Shown: positions 1 to 6,453 of the stretch, piece by piece
How the letters are laid out: each line of letters begins with the position of its first letter
How positions within the stretch are numbered: the first letter of the stretch is position 1
NCBI GenBank assembly: GCA_034678405.1
Contig: JAXDBW010000034.1
Span: forward strand, 1-19,944
Origin: JAXDBW01 sp034678405
GTDB lineage: Bacteria; Patescibacteriota; Patescibacteriia; UBA10025; JAHIVO01
DNA length: 19,944 bases
Direction: 5' to 3'
Program-made: the position numbers and the translations under genes
Notes under the pieces: generated by a model
What the model was told of the DNA's origin: nothing
The model's input: the letters and a program-made list of their open reading frames with translations, nothing else
Database searches by the model: none

Positions 1-858
1 AGCCGCTTCATTAACCTCATACCTACCCAGGTCAGGGCCACCGGTGACCGTGAAGAGAATACCTTTCGCCCCTTCGATCGAGAGCTCGAGGAGCGGACTG
101 TCGATTGCTGCCTTGGCGGCATCCACCGCGCGGTTTTCGCCAGTACCCTGGCCAATCCCCATCAGGGCAGAACCAGCGCTCTCCATGACCGAGCGAACAT
201 CAGCAAAGTCGACATTGATCAAACCAGGGACCGTAATCAGATCAGAGATGCCCTGGACACCTTGGCGCAGAATCTCATCAACGGTGCTAAACGCCTCAAG
301 GAGTGATGTCTTCTTGTCAATTATTTGTAGTATACGGTCGTTTGGGATGGTAATAATGGTGTCTACCTTTTCGGAAAGCTCGCTCAATCCTCCATCAGCA
401 ATTTGCTTCCGCTGGGCACCCTCAAACGCAAATGGTTTGGTAACGACGGCTACCGTAAGCGCGCCCAAATCACGGGCAACATCAGCAATCAAGGGAGCGG
501 CACCCGTGCCAGTACCACCGCCGAGGCCACAGGTGATAAATACCATGTCGGCACCTTTTAGCGTGTCATGGATCTCATCTTGATTCTCCTCGGCTGCCTT
601 GCGGCCAACTTCGGGCTCCATCCCTGCCCCGAGTCCACGCGTGACGGTCTTGCCAATATGCAGCTTTTGCTGGGCTTTTGAATGATGGAGGGCCTGGGCA
701 TCAGTATTGATCGCGATGAATTCGACGCCCTGAATCTTGGCGCTGATCATGCGATCAATGGCCGCCCCGCCGGATCCGCCGACGCCGACGACTTTTATTT
801 TGGCAAATGTTTCGATGTCAGGTTTGATTTCCATATGGTTTCGGCTGCTTTTGGACAT
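1..858 (-). CDS. ftsZ: Cell division GTPase FtsZ (C-terminal part cut off by window edge)
   Basis: FtsZ is the tubulin-like GTPase that polymerises into the Z ring at midcell. I translated 286 codons from ATG at 858 to the window edge without a stop. The nucleotide-binding start VVGVGGSGG is near residues 23-31 and the tubulin signature GLGGGTGTGAAP lies around residues 112-123. The later segments NTDAQAL, VTKPF and TIITIPNDRIL match the family. The GTPase domain and most of the second domain are present; the C-terminal linker and FtsA-binding tail lie outside the window. A second in-frame ATG at 834 could be the start, and neither start has a clear Shine-Dalgarno. The gene begins 28 bp after the ftsA stop, so it is probably cotranscribed with ftsA. 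Identification is very secure; the exact start is less so. Confidence 0.97.
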   Translation of the reverse strand, partial: MSKSSRNHMEIKPDIETFAKIKVVGVGGSGGAAIDRMISAKIQGVEFIAINTDAQALHHSKAQQKLHIGKTVTRGLGAGMEPEVGRKAAEENQDEIHDTLKGADMVFITCGLGGGTGTGAAPLIADVARDLGALTVAVVTKPFAFEGAQRKQIADGGLSELSEKVDTIITIPNDRILQIIDKKTSLLEAFSTVDEILRQGVQGISDLITVPGLINVDFADVRSVMESAGSALMGIGQGTGENRAVDAAKAAIDSPLLELSIEGAKGILFTVTGGPDLGRYEVNEAA

Positions 859-886
859 AATATCATCGTGCGTAAACGCGCGAGGC

Positions 887-2137
887 TTACGGAATTAATG
901 TTTTAAACCATTTCTTCATTTTAGTTGTGGCGTCAGCCACGGAGGAAAAATTCGGCATGGACAACGAGCGACCGCTCCCATCCTGGGACAAACCAGCTCC
1001 CCAGTGCAACAAGCCAACTGCTGTGGAATAATTCAGATCATTTACTTTATCAACTGCGGTGCTTCCAAGATCAAGCGGATAGCCGAGTGCGGCCGGTAAT
1101 TTGAATTCCCGCTTTGCTACCTCGACGAGGCCATTCAATTTCGCGCCGCCACCAGTCAAGACTACGCCCGCAGGCAATAATCCAGAACGATCAATTTTCT
1201 GCAGTTCCTTGTCAGCCATGGTAAATATTTCTTCACAGCGAGCCTCAATAATTTCGGCTACGTGTTTCTGTGACACAACGCCCTCTTCTTTTGAATCAAT
1301 CTCCCCGAGACTAATCTCATCTCGTTTGCTAATCTCACCAGGAAGGGCTGAGCCGTACTCTATCTTGATCCGATCCGCCAGGTCAATCGACGTGCGGAGA
1401 CCGATCGCAATATCATTCGTGATATGACTCGAACCAACTGGCAGGATCGTGCTGTGTAGCACGTCACCTTCTTCAAAGACGAGGAGGCTAGTGGTGCTGC
1501 CGCCGATATTGAGGAGTGCCACGCCGAGATCTTTCTGTTTGCGGGTGAGGACGGCCTCGGCTGCAGCGAGCACACCAAGGACGAGGTCATCGATATCAAC
1601 CCCGGTCCGATAAATGCTCTTGGTAATATTTTTAATCTGGGAGGAGAGACCCTGGATAATCTGCGCGTCAACCTCAAGCCGGATACCAGTCATACCGATA
1701 GGATCCTTGATGCCTTTCTGATTATCGACAGAGAAACTCCGCGGGATAACATGCAGGATTTCATAATTCGGTGGGGTCGCCACGGCTTGGGCGGCTTCAA
1801 TGACCCGCTCGACATCCTCTTCTTTGATTTCACCGTCGGATTTCGATACGGCAATGACTCCGTGACTATCCTGTGAGGTGATGTGGCTGCCATTGATACC
1901 GACGAACACATGCTCGACGGGAATGCCCGTCATCCGCTCGACTTGCTCGAGCGCACTCGAAATAGAAGACACCGCATCCTCGATGCTGGTAATCGTCCCC
2001 TTGCTCACACCCTCCGCTGGCTGCTCAGCCGCACCGAGGACATGAATCTTTTGGTCATTCGGATTGATCTGGCCAACAACAACCCTGATGGCTGTCGATC
2101 CGACGTCTAACGCTGTAATAATATCTTCACGAGGCAT
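887..2137 (-). CDS. ftsA: Cell division protein FtsA
   Basis: FtsA is the actin-like ATPase that tethers FtsZ filaments to the membrane and recruits later divisome proteins. The 416-aa product has the phosphate-1 motif DVGSTAIRVVVGQI (residues 11-24), the FtsA-specific SHS2/1C region (about 84-165, including GVIAVSKSDGEI), the phosphate-2 motif LLNIGGSTTSLLVF (208-221) and the adenosine motif GVVLTGGGAKLNGL (324-337). The last ten residues (MKKWFKTLIP) form a short basic amphipathic segment, as expected for the FtsA membrane-targeting helix, after a Ser/Asp-rich linker. Length is normal for the family. The ATG at 2137 has no convincing Shine-Dalgarno, but a promoter lies just upstream and ftsZ follows directly. 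Confidence 0.97.
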   Translation of the reverse strand: MPREDIITALDVGSTAIRVVVGQINPNDQKIHVLGAAEQPAEGVSKGTITSIEDAVSSISSALEQVERMTGIPVEHVFVGINGSHITSQDSHGVIAVSKSDGEIKEEDVERVIEAAQAVATPPNYEILHVIPRSFSVDNQKGIKDPIGMTGIRLEVDAQIIQGLSSQIKNITKSIYRTGVDIDDLVLGVLAAAEAVLTRKQKDLGVALLNIGGSTTSLLVFEEGDVLHSTILPVGSSHITNDIAIGLRTSIDLADRIKIEYGSALPGEISKRDEISLGEIDSKEEGVVSQKHVAEIIEARCEEIFTMADKELQKIDRSGLLPAGVVLTGGGAKLNGLVEVAKREFKLPAALGYPLDLGSTAVDKVNDLNYSTAVGLLHWGAGLSQDGSGRSLSMPNFSSVADATTKMKKWFKTLIP

Positions 2138-2163
2138 AGTTCATAGCTCAATGTATAGTCTAT

Positions 2164-2192
2164 AGTATACCGAATAATTCTAGAATTTGCAA
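2164..2192 (-). promoter_or_regulatory. Sigma-70-like promoter for ftsA-ftsZ
   Basis: Read on the minus strand, TTGCAA (2192-2187) is followed by a 17-bp spacer and TATACT (2169-2164). The match is 4/6 and 5/6 to the consensus, with ideal spacing. Transcription would start near 2157, about 20 nt before the ftsA ATG. A perfect 12-bp palindrome, AATTCTAGAATT (2176-2187), fills the -35-proximal part of the spacer and could be an operator. Seen in sequence; activity is inferred. Confidence 0.6.
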
Positions 2193-2257
2193 AATCCCCA
2201 GCTTGAACAAATTTAGTGTTTACTCGTGACCCCCAGTATATTCTTATGAAATCTCTA

Positions 2258-2626
2258 CTAATGTGGCCAGATATATGGGGCGAATATCAAAATACCCACG
2301 ACCACCGCGCCTATTGCCGTGATAAGCACTGCAGCGGCCATCACGTCTTTGATCACTTCAGCGTAGTAGTGGATGCGAGGACGCAGGATATCAACCATCT
2401 TTTCAAAGATGGTATTGATCAATTCTAATACAAAGACGAGTAGGATAACTAATATTAATATAATCGCCTGCCACAGCGTGACCTGAAAATATATCATGAG
2501 CACCACCACCACGAGGCTGGCGAGGAGGTGAATCCGGATGTTTTGCTCGTTACGAACGACATACCAGAATCCCCGGATCGCAAACCGGAGACTTTTGGAA
2601 AACTTTTTTATATCGAATGCAGCCAT
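2258..2626 (-). CDS. dgkA: Diacylglycerol/undecaprenol kinase family membrane protein
   Basis: This is a small integral membrane kinase that phosphorylates diacylglycerol or, in most Gram-positive-type relatives, undecaprenol, feeding the lipid carrier pool for wall and glycan synthesis. The 122-aa product has the family pattern: an N-terminal amphipathic stretch, conserved NEQNIRIH (26-33), two hydrophobic helices (about 34-49 and 51-70), the catalytic signature E68-x2-N71-x3-E75-x3-D79, K93-D94 followed by a small-residue helix, and a third helix (about 98-117). Length is typical. It starts 9 nt after the ybeY stop. The ybeY-dgkA order is common in bacteria. Sequence alone does not decide which lipid is used. 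Confidence 0.93.
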   Translation of the reverse strand: MAAFDIKKFSKSLRFAIRGFWYVVRNEQNIRIHLLASLVVVVLMIYFQVTLWQAIILILVILLVFVLELINTIFEKMVDILRPRIHYYAEVIKDVMAAAVLITAIGAVVVGILIFAPYIWPH

Positions 2627-2635
2627 TGAAATTTC

Positions 2636-3070
2636 TTACGCTGATTGTGATGACAAAATTTTTTGTTCAAGTGATTTCATACGCTGGGCGGCATGAAACT
2701 GCTGATGATCATAGCCGATCAGGTGGAGAAATCCGTGGGCAAGGAGCCAATTAATCTCTTGGCGCATCGTGATCCCCTGTGCTGCCGCCTGCCGGCGGGC
2801 ATAGGGTACCGCGATAACAATTTCTCCGATCAGTTTTGCGTCGTGCACAAACGACTCGGTCTCTCGCTCGGCAAAGGAAAGTACATCAGTCGGACCTCGC
2901 TTGCCACGATATGTCTGATTGAGCTTGGCTATCTCACGATTTGTGACAAATACGACGGAAACGCTCCCTCCTGCATACCGGGGGAATAAGCGACTGATGG
3001 TGACAAACAGCTGGGTAATCGGCTGGCGACGAATCCGAAAGGACTTCGTCTGCGAAATGGAAATGTCCAT
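2636..3070 (-). CDS. ybeY: Endoribonuclease YbeY, rRNA maturation factor
   Basis: YbeY is a zinc-dependent single-strand endoribonuclease needed for 16S rRNA 3' end maturation and ribosome quality control. The 144-aa product contains the metal-binding signature HGFLHLIGYDH (about 111-121, three histidines) and the conserved upstream segment TDVLSF, followed by GEIVIAVPYARRQA. Length is normal. The ATG at 3070-3068 shares its A with the TGA stop of the upstream 368-aa gene (TGATG), and there is no Shine-Dalgarno, so translation is probably coupled. dgkA follows after 9 nt. It is odd that this housekeeping gene sits at the end of a run of secreted repeat-protein genes. Confidence 0.95.
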   Translation of the reverse strand: MDISISQTKSFRIRRQPITQLFVTISRLFPRYAGGSVSVVFVTNREIAKLNQTYRGKRGPTDVLSFAERETESFVHDAKLIGEIVIAVPYARRQAAAQGITMRQEINWLLAHGFLHLIGYDHQQFHAAQRMKSLEQKILSSQSA

Positions 3071-4176
3071 CAGAGCCGATTGGTGTTAGCGTTACTGTTA
3101 CTGTTTGTATTTGTGTTCTGGTTTGTATTAGTGTTTGTATTCACCGACGTATTGGTGGCGGTATTGGTATTACTATTGGAGTTGGCTGAGACGAGGCCCA
3201 TGCTCTGATACATCATTTGGAATGTTGTCAGATAGTTTGCCTCACTGAGAATATTAGTATTATAACTAATGACATACACAGCCGTACCACGGGTGAGGTA
3301 GACTGTCGTCCCATCAACACTCTTCACGCCGCTGAGGGTCCCGTCCCAGGTCGTCACCGACGTAATGGCGGTGAAGTCGATGCCCGGCGCCTTCGACAGA
3401 TACCAGTCACGGGCAGAGAGTTGGCCAGGATTATCCTGGAGGCTCACTGATACAAATTCGCCGCTCGTTGAAAAAAGTTTACCCCGAGCATTTTGGGGAT
3501 CGTTCGATACATCCCAGCTGCTGGGATAGAAAATGGAATACCCATCAGTCGCATTGGTATATGATTTGATGGCTGGGTTGAGCGTCAGGGCTTTCCCCGC
3601 AGCATTTGGATCGTATCCATTCAGCACTTCCTGACCGTCGGCAAAACTATCACCGTCCGTATCCGCTACCGTAAGACTCGTCCCATAAAGAGCCTCCTCA
3701 ACATTGGTCAACCCATCATTGTCAGCGTCTTCGCTACTAGTGACCGTGATAGCGTTCACGTTTGCGCTTGTATTGGTATTCTGAAACACACTATTTGTGT
3801 TGATATTCGAATTAAGACTGATAACTCCATTCGTATTTGCGTTACCATTCGTCAAACGATTAGTATTATTCGTACTGTTAGTATTTGTATTCAGGGGTTG
3901 ATTAGTGGGATTCGGCTGAGTATTGAGATTGGCTACTAGCTGATTCGTATCCTCAGGAGTTGTGTTATTCATCCGTTGGTACATAAAAAATCCCACCCCA
4001 CCAATTATAATCAAGACGAGCACCACTATCATAATCATAAGCAGTGGGCTTTTTTTATTCGAGCCGCCGGCGTCCGAGACATAAAATTTATCCGGCATAG
4101 TGTAAATCCGAGCTTTCTGAACCGGGGTGGACGAAGCGGCGTTACTTTCTTTCGGTGAGGATGTATCTTTTACCAT
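3070..4176 (-). CDS. Membrane-anchored TSP3-repeat protein with Asn/Thr-rich linkers
   Basis: I do not recognise a named family. The 368-aa product has a cytosolic N-terminus of about 43 residues, one membrane helix (44-66, preceded by KK) and an extracellular remainder, so it is N-in/C-out. It continues with an Asn/Thr-rich linker (about 88-140) and two TSP3-type acidic repeats (about 150-193: DADNDGLTNVEEALYGTS, then DTDGDSFADGQEVLNGYDPN), the kind that usually bind calcium. A globular domain follows (about 200-330) with YSIFYPSSWDV and SARDWY, and then an extreme Asn/Thr/Ser tail (331-368). Part of the globular domain (about 240-330) closely resembles residues of about 1821-1910 of the giant protein encoded at 6454-14763. 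The gene starts 9 nt after the 220-aa gene and overlaps ybeY by 1 nt. Function unknown; a surface role is inferred. Confidence 0.85.
   Translation of the reverse strand: MVKDTSSPKESNAASSTPVQKARIYTMPDKFYVSDAGGSNKKSPLLMIMIVVLVLIIIGGVGFFMYQRMNNTTPEDTNQLVANLNTQPNPTNQPLNTNTNSTNNTNRLTNGNANTNGVISLNSNINTNSVFQNTNTSANVNAITVTSSEDADNDGLTNVEEALYGTSLTVADTDGDSFADGQEVLNGYDPNAAGKALTLNPAIKSYTNATDGYSIFYPSSWDVSNDPQNARGKLFSTSGEFVSVSLQDNPGQLSARDWYLSKAPGIDFTAITSVTTWDGTLSGVKSVDGTTVYLTRGTAVYVISYNTNILSEANYLTTFQMMYQSMGLVSANSNSNTNTATNTSVNTNTNTNQNTNTNSNSNANTNRL
3076..3186 (-). repeat. Low-complexity Asn/Thr codon repeat (C-terminal tail)
   Basis: This stretch encodes residues 331-367 of the 368-aa protein, almost entirely Asn, Thr and Ser in NTNTN-like runs. 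The DNA is a degenerate AAYACN array, visible on the plus strand as repeated gtgtttgtatt and gttattgtt units. Such arrays are prone to slippage, so length may vary between strains. Confidence 0.7.
3757..3915 (-). repeat. Low-complexity Asn/Thr codon repeat (linker)
   Basis: This stretch encodes about residues 88-140 of the 368-aa protein, an Asn/Thr-rich spacer between the membrane helix and the TSP3-type repeats. Composition matches the C-terminal tail array at 3076-3186. It is likely an extended, wall-spanning flexible linker. Confidence 0.6.
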
Positions 4177-4185
4177 TGTTATAGA

Positions 4186-4848
4186 TTATTGATTCTGCAA
4201 CTCCTGCACCGCAGCATTGATATCACGGAGTAGTCCGGGGCCGTTGGGGTTGTACCCATTTTTTACTTCGACACCGTCATTATTTCCGTCGCCATCAGTA
4301 TCGGGATTGCGAGGGTTTGTCTTATAAATCTCTATCTCATCGTGATCAAATAATTGATCGTGATCAGTGTCAGGGTCCTGTGGATTGGTGCCCAGAGCGC
4401 CCTCATCTTCGTCGCTCACTCCATCGCCGTCCTGATCTGCTGCCTGCGCTTCTATGGTCGGTACGATGGTGTTGCCGGATTGATTTGTATTGCCTGACGA
4501 CACAGTGTTTGTTGCCGCCGTTTGATTGGTACTGGTGCCGGTCGCATCCGAATCGGTATCGGCACCAAATGGTTCGAGGGCGATGACAACCGCTACGGCT
4601 GCGACAATCACCAGCGGAACGGCAATCAGGAGCAGCGTACGCTTCAGTGGCCAGCCTGCGCCTCCTCGCCGCGTCCTCGGCTGTGCCGCCGGGGATGGCT
4701 GAGTAGATCGAGAAGCGACCGATAGCGGAGTCGCCTGCTGCGGTGGGGTGGTAGGAGTTGTGGATTGCTGCGTGCGCGTATGAGAATCATCTGCTGCATC
4801 AGTATCAGCAAAAATATCTTCTACCTCTGGCGTACGCGGTGCTACCAT
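4186..4848 (-). CDS. Single-pass membrane protein with extracellular TSP3-type calcium repeats
   Basis: No named family recognised. The 220-aa product has a disordered cytosolic N-terminus rich in Thr/Pro/Gln (1-58), a basic patch RTRRGGAGWPLKR (58-70), one membrane helix (about 71-91) and an Asn/Thr linker (about 95-130). Three TSP3-type repeats (about 138-203) follow: DQDGDGVSDEDEGALGTNP, DTDHDQLFDHDEIEIYKTNP and DTDGDGNNDGVEVKNGYNP. A short C-terminal helix ends in VQELQNQ. The Asp spacing is that of calcium-binding TSP3 repeats. Positive charges before the helix predict N-in/C-out. It lies 18 nt after the 500-aa gene and 9 nt before the 368-aa gene, whose architecture is the same plus one globular domain. 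The two may be paralogues or partners. No clear Shine-Dalgarno. Confidence 0.85.
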   Translation of the reverse strand: MVAPRTPEVEDIFADTDAADDSHTRTQQSTTPTTPPQQATPLSVASRSTQPSPAAQPRTRRGGAGWPLKRTLLLIAVPLVIVAAVAVVIALEPFGADTDSDATGTSTNQTAATNTVSSGNTNQSGNTIVPTIEAQAADQDGDGVSDEDEGALGTNPQDPDTDHDQLFDHDEIEIYKTNPRNPDTDGDGNNDGVEVKNGYNPNGPGLLRDINAAVQELQNQ

Positions 4849-4866
4849 GGGCTCTTCTCAAAAAAG

Positions 4867-6369
4867 TTATGCAGATCCTCCAGTGCTCGTATTGGTGCCC
4901 GTGCAAGAAGTCGTCGAGGTACTGACAATAATATTCCGGACCGGGCTGTTGGTTGAGTTATCTGCATCGTCATATGCTACCGCATAAAACGACTTGGGGT
5001 TGGTGGTTGTCGTTGTGGTACAGTTACCATTAATGGTGGTACTCGTCGCAGCCTTCGCCTCTGAGATGAATGGTATCCGTATATGAGATGAGTCATCCAT
5101 GGCCACTGTTTCATATGGACTACCGAGATAGGCTATCGAACTTGCCAGGACACCCATTGTCGCATTTACCGTCGCAGTTGAGGTAGTCACCGTGGCAATC
5201 GCTCCACCGCCAGCAGTACTGTAGAGCTCTATGCTGCTCACTATCGAATCATCCTCAGCATGCACAGTCACATTAAAGGTGGTGCTGCTGGCAAATGTCG
5301 CGCCTTCACTGGGGCTGGTGATCGAGACATTGACCGGAGCGGTGGTATCAATATTAACTGTCACCGTCCGCGTCGCCACCGCAGAATTTGATGAGCCATC
5401 ATAGGCTTGCGCTGTCAGGGTATGCGCGCCATTACCGAGACTGGTGACATCCAGCACCCAGCTATAGGTGGTCGAGGCAGCAGGCGTCGGCGCTACTTGG
5501 GTGTCACGAGGCGTCGTCTCTGCGTCGACATAGAATTCCACACGATCAATATACGTCTCAGCGTCGGCCGCATCAACGCTCACCACATAGGTAGTGCCGC
5601 CGCCCGCCGAGATATCTACACCATCAGTGGCTGGTGTGACAAATGAAACGGTAGGATTGACCATATCCACACAGTCTGAGTCGTTACTCAATGTACAGCC
5701 TGACGGGCAATAGTTGTCGCCATTGGTACAGGTAGTAATCAGGGTGTTGGTACAGACCGCTGGGCATGACCCAGTGTCACACGCATCCGTCGTACTGGCA
5801 TCATTATCATTGCAGTCAGCGGCTGTGCTACAGCTCGGCGTCGCGCATGATCCAGCACAGCAGACATCACCAGCGCTACAGTCACTACTGGCCACGCAGG
5901 CTCCCGCCCCAACTGCTAATTGCACAACACCAGCTATGGTTGTCGCGTTATTAAGTGTATCAACTATCTCGACATCTATTGGATACACACCTTCAGCCGT
6001 ACTGCCGGCATTCCACGTCCCGCCGAAGATACCATCACCAGCCTGACCGTCATTCTGCTGGCCATTGTCATAGAGTGGGACAGTAGCAACCTCGGTGCCA
6101 CTCTGGGATTTGATCGTCGCGGTAGCCGCGGACAGCCCAGAAACATCATATGCATCGACGGTAATCAGCACATTTTGATTATTGAGGATCTGGGCGGGGC
6201 TGAGCGTCACGCCCGTGCCACTCGGGGTTAGAATCGGATTCGGATTGTTTGCGACCTCAATGCTCGGTCCACTCTGACCATAGATCGTATCGGGAGCGAT
6301 GAGCAGTGCCCCGAGCCCCAGTACGATTAGGGTAAATACCCCGATAAGTGATATAGTTGATGATTTCAT
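4867..6369 (-). CDS. Secreted multi-domain protein with Cys-rich module and Ig-like domains
   Basis: The 500-aa product begins with a Sec signal peptide (about 1-31, hydrophobic core IGVFTLIVLGLGALLIA, probable cleavage near IYGQ). Next is a beta-rich domain (about 33-150) with LYDNGQQNDGQAGDGIFGGTW, a motif often seen in extracellular anchor/adhesion proteins. A Cys-rich module (about 155-235) follows, with CVASSDCSAGDVCCAGSC and further paired cysteines. Two bacterial Ig-like domains come next: about 236-340 with VDRVEFYVDA-type core and GAHTLTAQAYDGSSN, and about 343-403 onward, starting APVNVSITSPSEGATF. The C-terminus is Thr/Ser-rich with no visible anchor. The Ig repeats resemble those near the C-terminus of the giant protein at 6454-14763. 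It is the first gene after the promoter at 6414-6442 and probably leads an operon through dgkA. An AGGA lies about 11 nt before the ATG. Adhesion or surface role inferred. Confidence 0.88.
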   Translation of the reverse strand: MKSSTISLIGVFTLIVLGLGALLIAPDTIYGQSGPSIEVANNPNPILTPSGTGVTLSPAQILNNQNVLITVDAYDVSGLSAATATIKSQSGTEVATVPLYDNGQQNDGQAGDGIFGGTWNAGSTAEGVYPIDVEIVDTLNNATTIAGVVQLAVGAGACVASSDCSAGDVCCAGSCATPSCSTAADCNDNDASTTDACDTGSCPAVCTNTLITTCTNGDNYCPSGCTLSNDSDCVDMVNPTVSFVTPATDGVDISAGGGTTYVVSVDAADAETYIDRVEFYVDAETTPRDTQVAPTPAASTTYSWVLDVTSLGNGAHTLTAQAYDGSSNSAVATRTVTVNIDTTAPVNVSITSPSEGATFASSTTFNVTVHAEDDSIVSSIELYSTAGGGAIATVTTSTATVNATMGVLASSIAYLGSPYETVAMDDSSHIRIPFISEAKAATSTTINGNCTTTTTTNPKSFYAVAYDDADNSTNSPVRNIIVSTSTTSCTGTNTSTGGSA

Positions 6370-6413
6370 ACGATATGATTTCCTAGGCTAATTAGGTACT
6401 CACTTGATAATTA

Positions 6414-6442
6414 ATTATAGTAATTAGAGAGCTAATAGTAAA
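6414..6442 (-). promoter_or_regulatory. Sigma-70-like promoter for the surface-protein/ybeY/dgkA operon
   Basis: On the minus strand TTTACT (6442-6437) is followed by a 17-bp spacer and a perfect TATAAT (6419-6414). The predicted start is near 6407, giving a leader of about 38 nt to the ATG at 6369. A perfect 12-bp palindrome, ATAATTAATTAT (6407-6418), covers the -10 and the start site, and ATTAG-4-CTAAT lies in the spacer. Both could be operator half-sites, or simply reflect high A+T. The promoter sits in the 84-bp gap after the giant gene. Confidence 0.6.
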
Positions 6443-6453
6443 TGGTATCTTAC

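Noticed and set aside
44..583. Plus-strand 179-codon open frame at the left edge
   Set aside because: It is antisense to ftsZ, whose translation shows the full GTPase signature.
3076..3186. CRISPR or tandem repeat array
   Set aside because: The periodic pattern is explained by Asn/Thr codons in frame. There are no constant repeats with unique spacers, and no cas genes are present.
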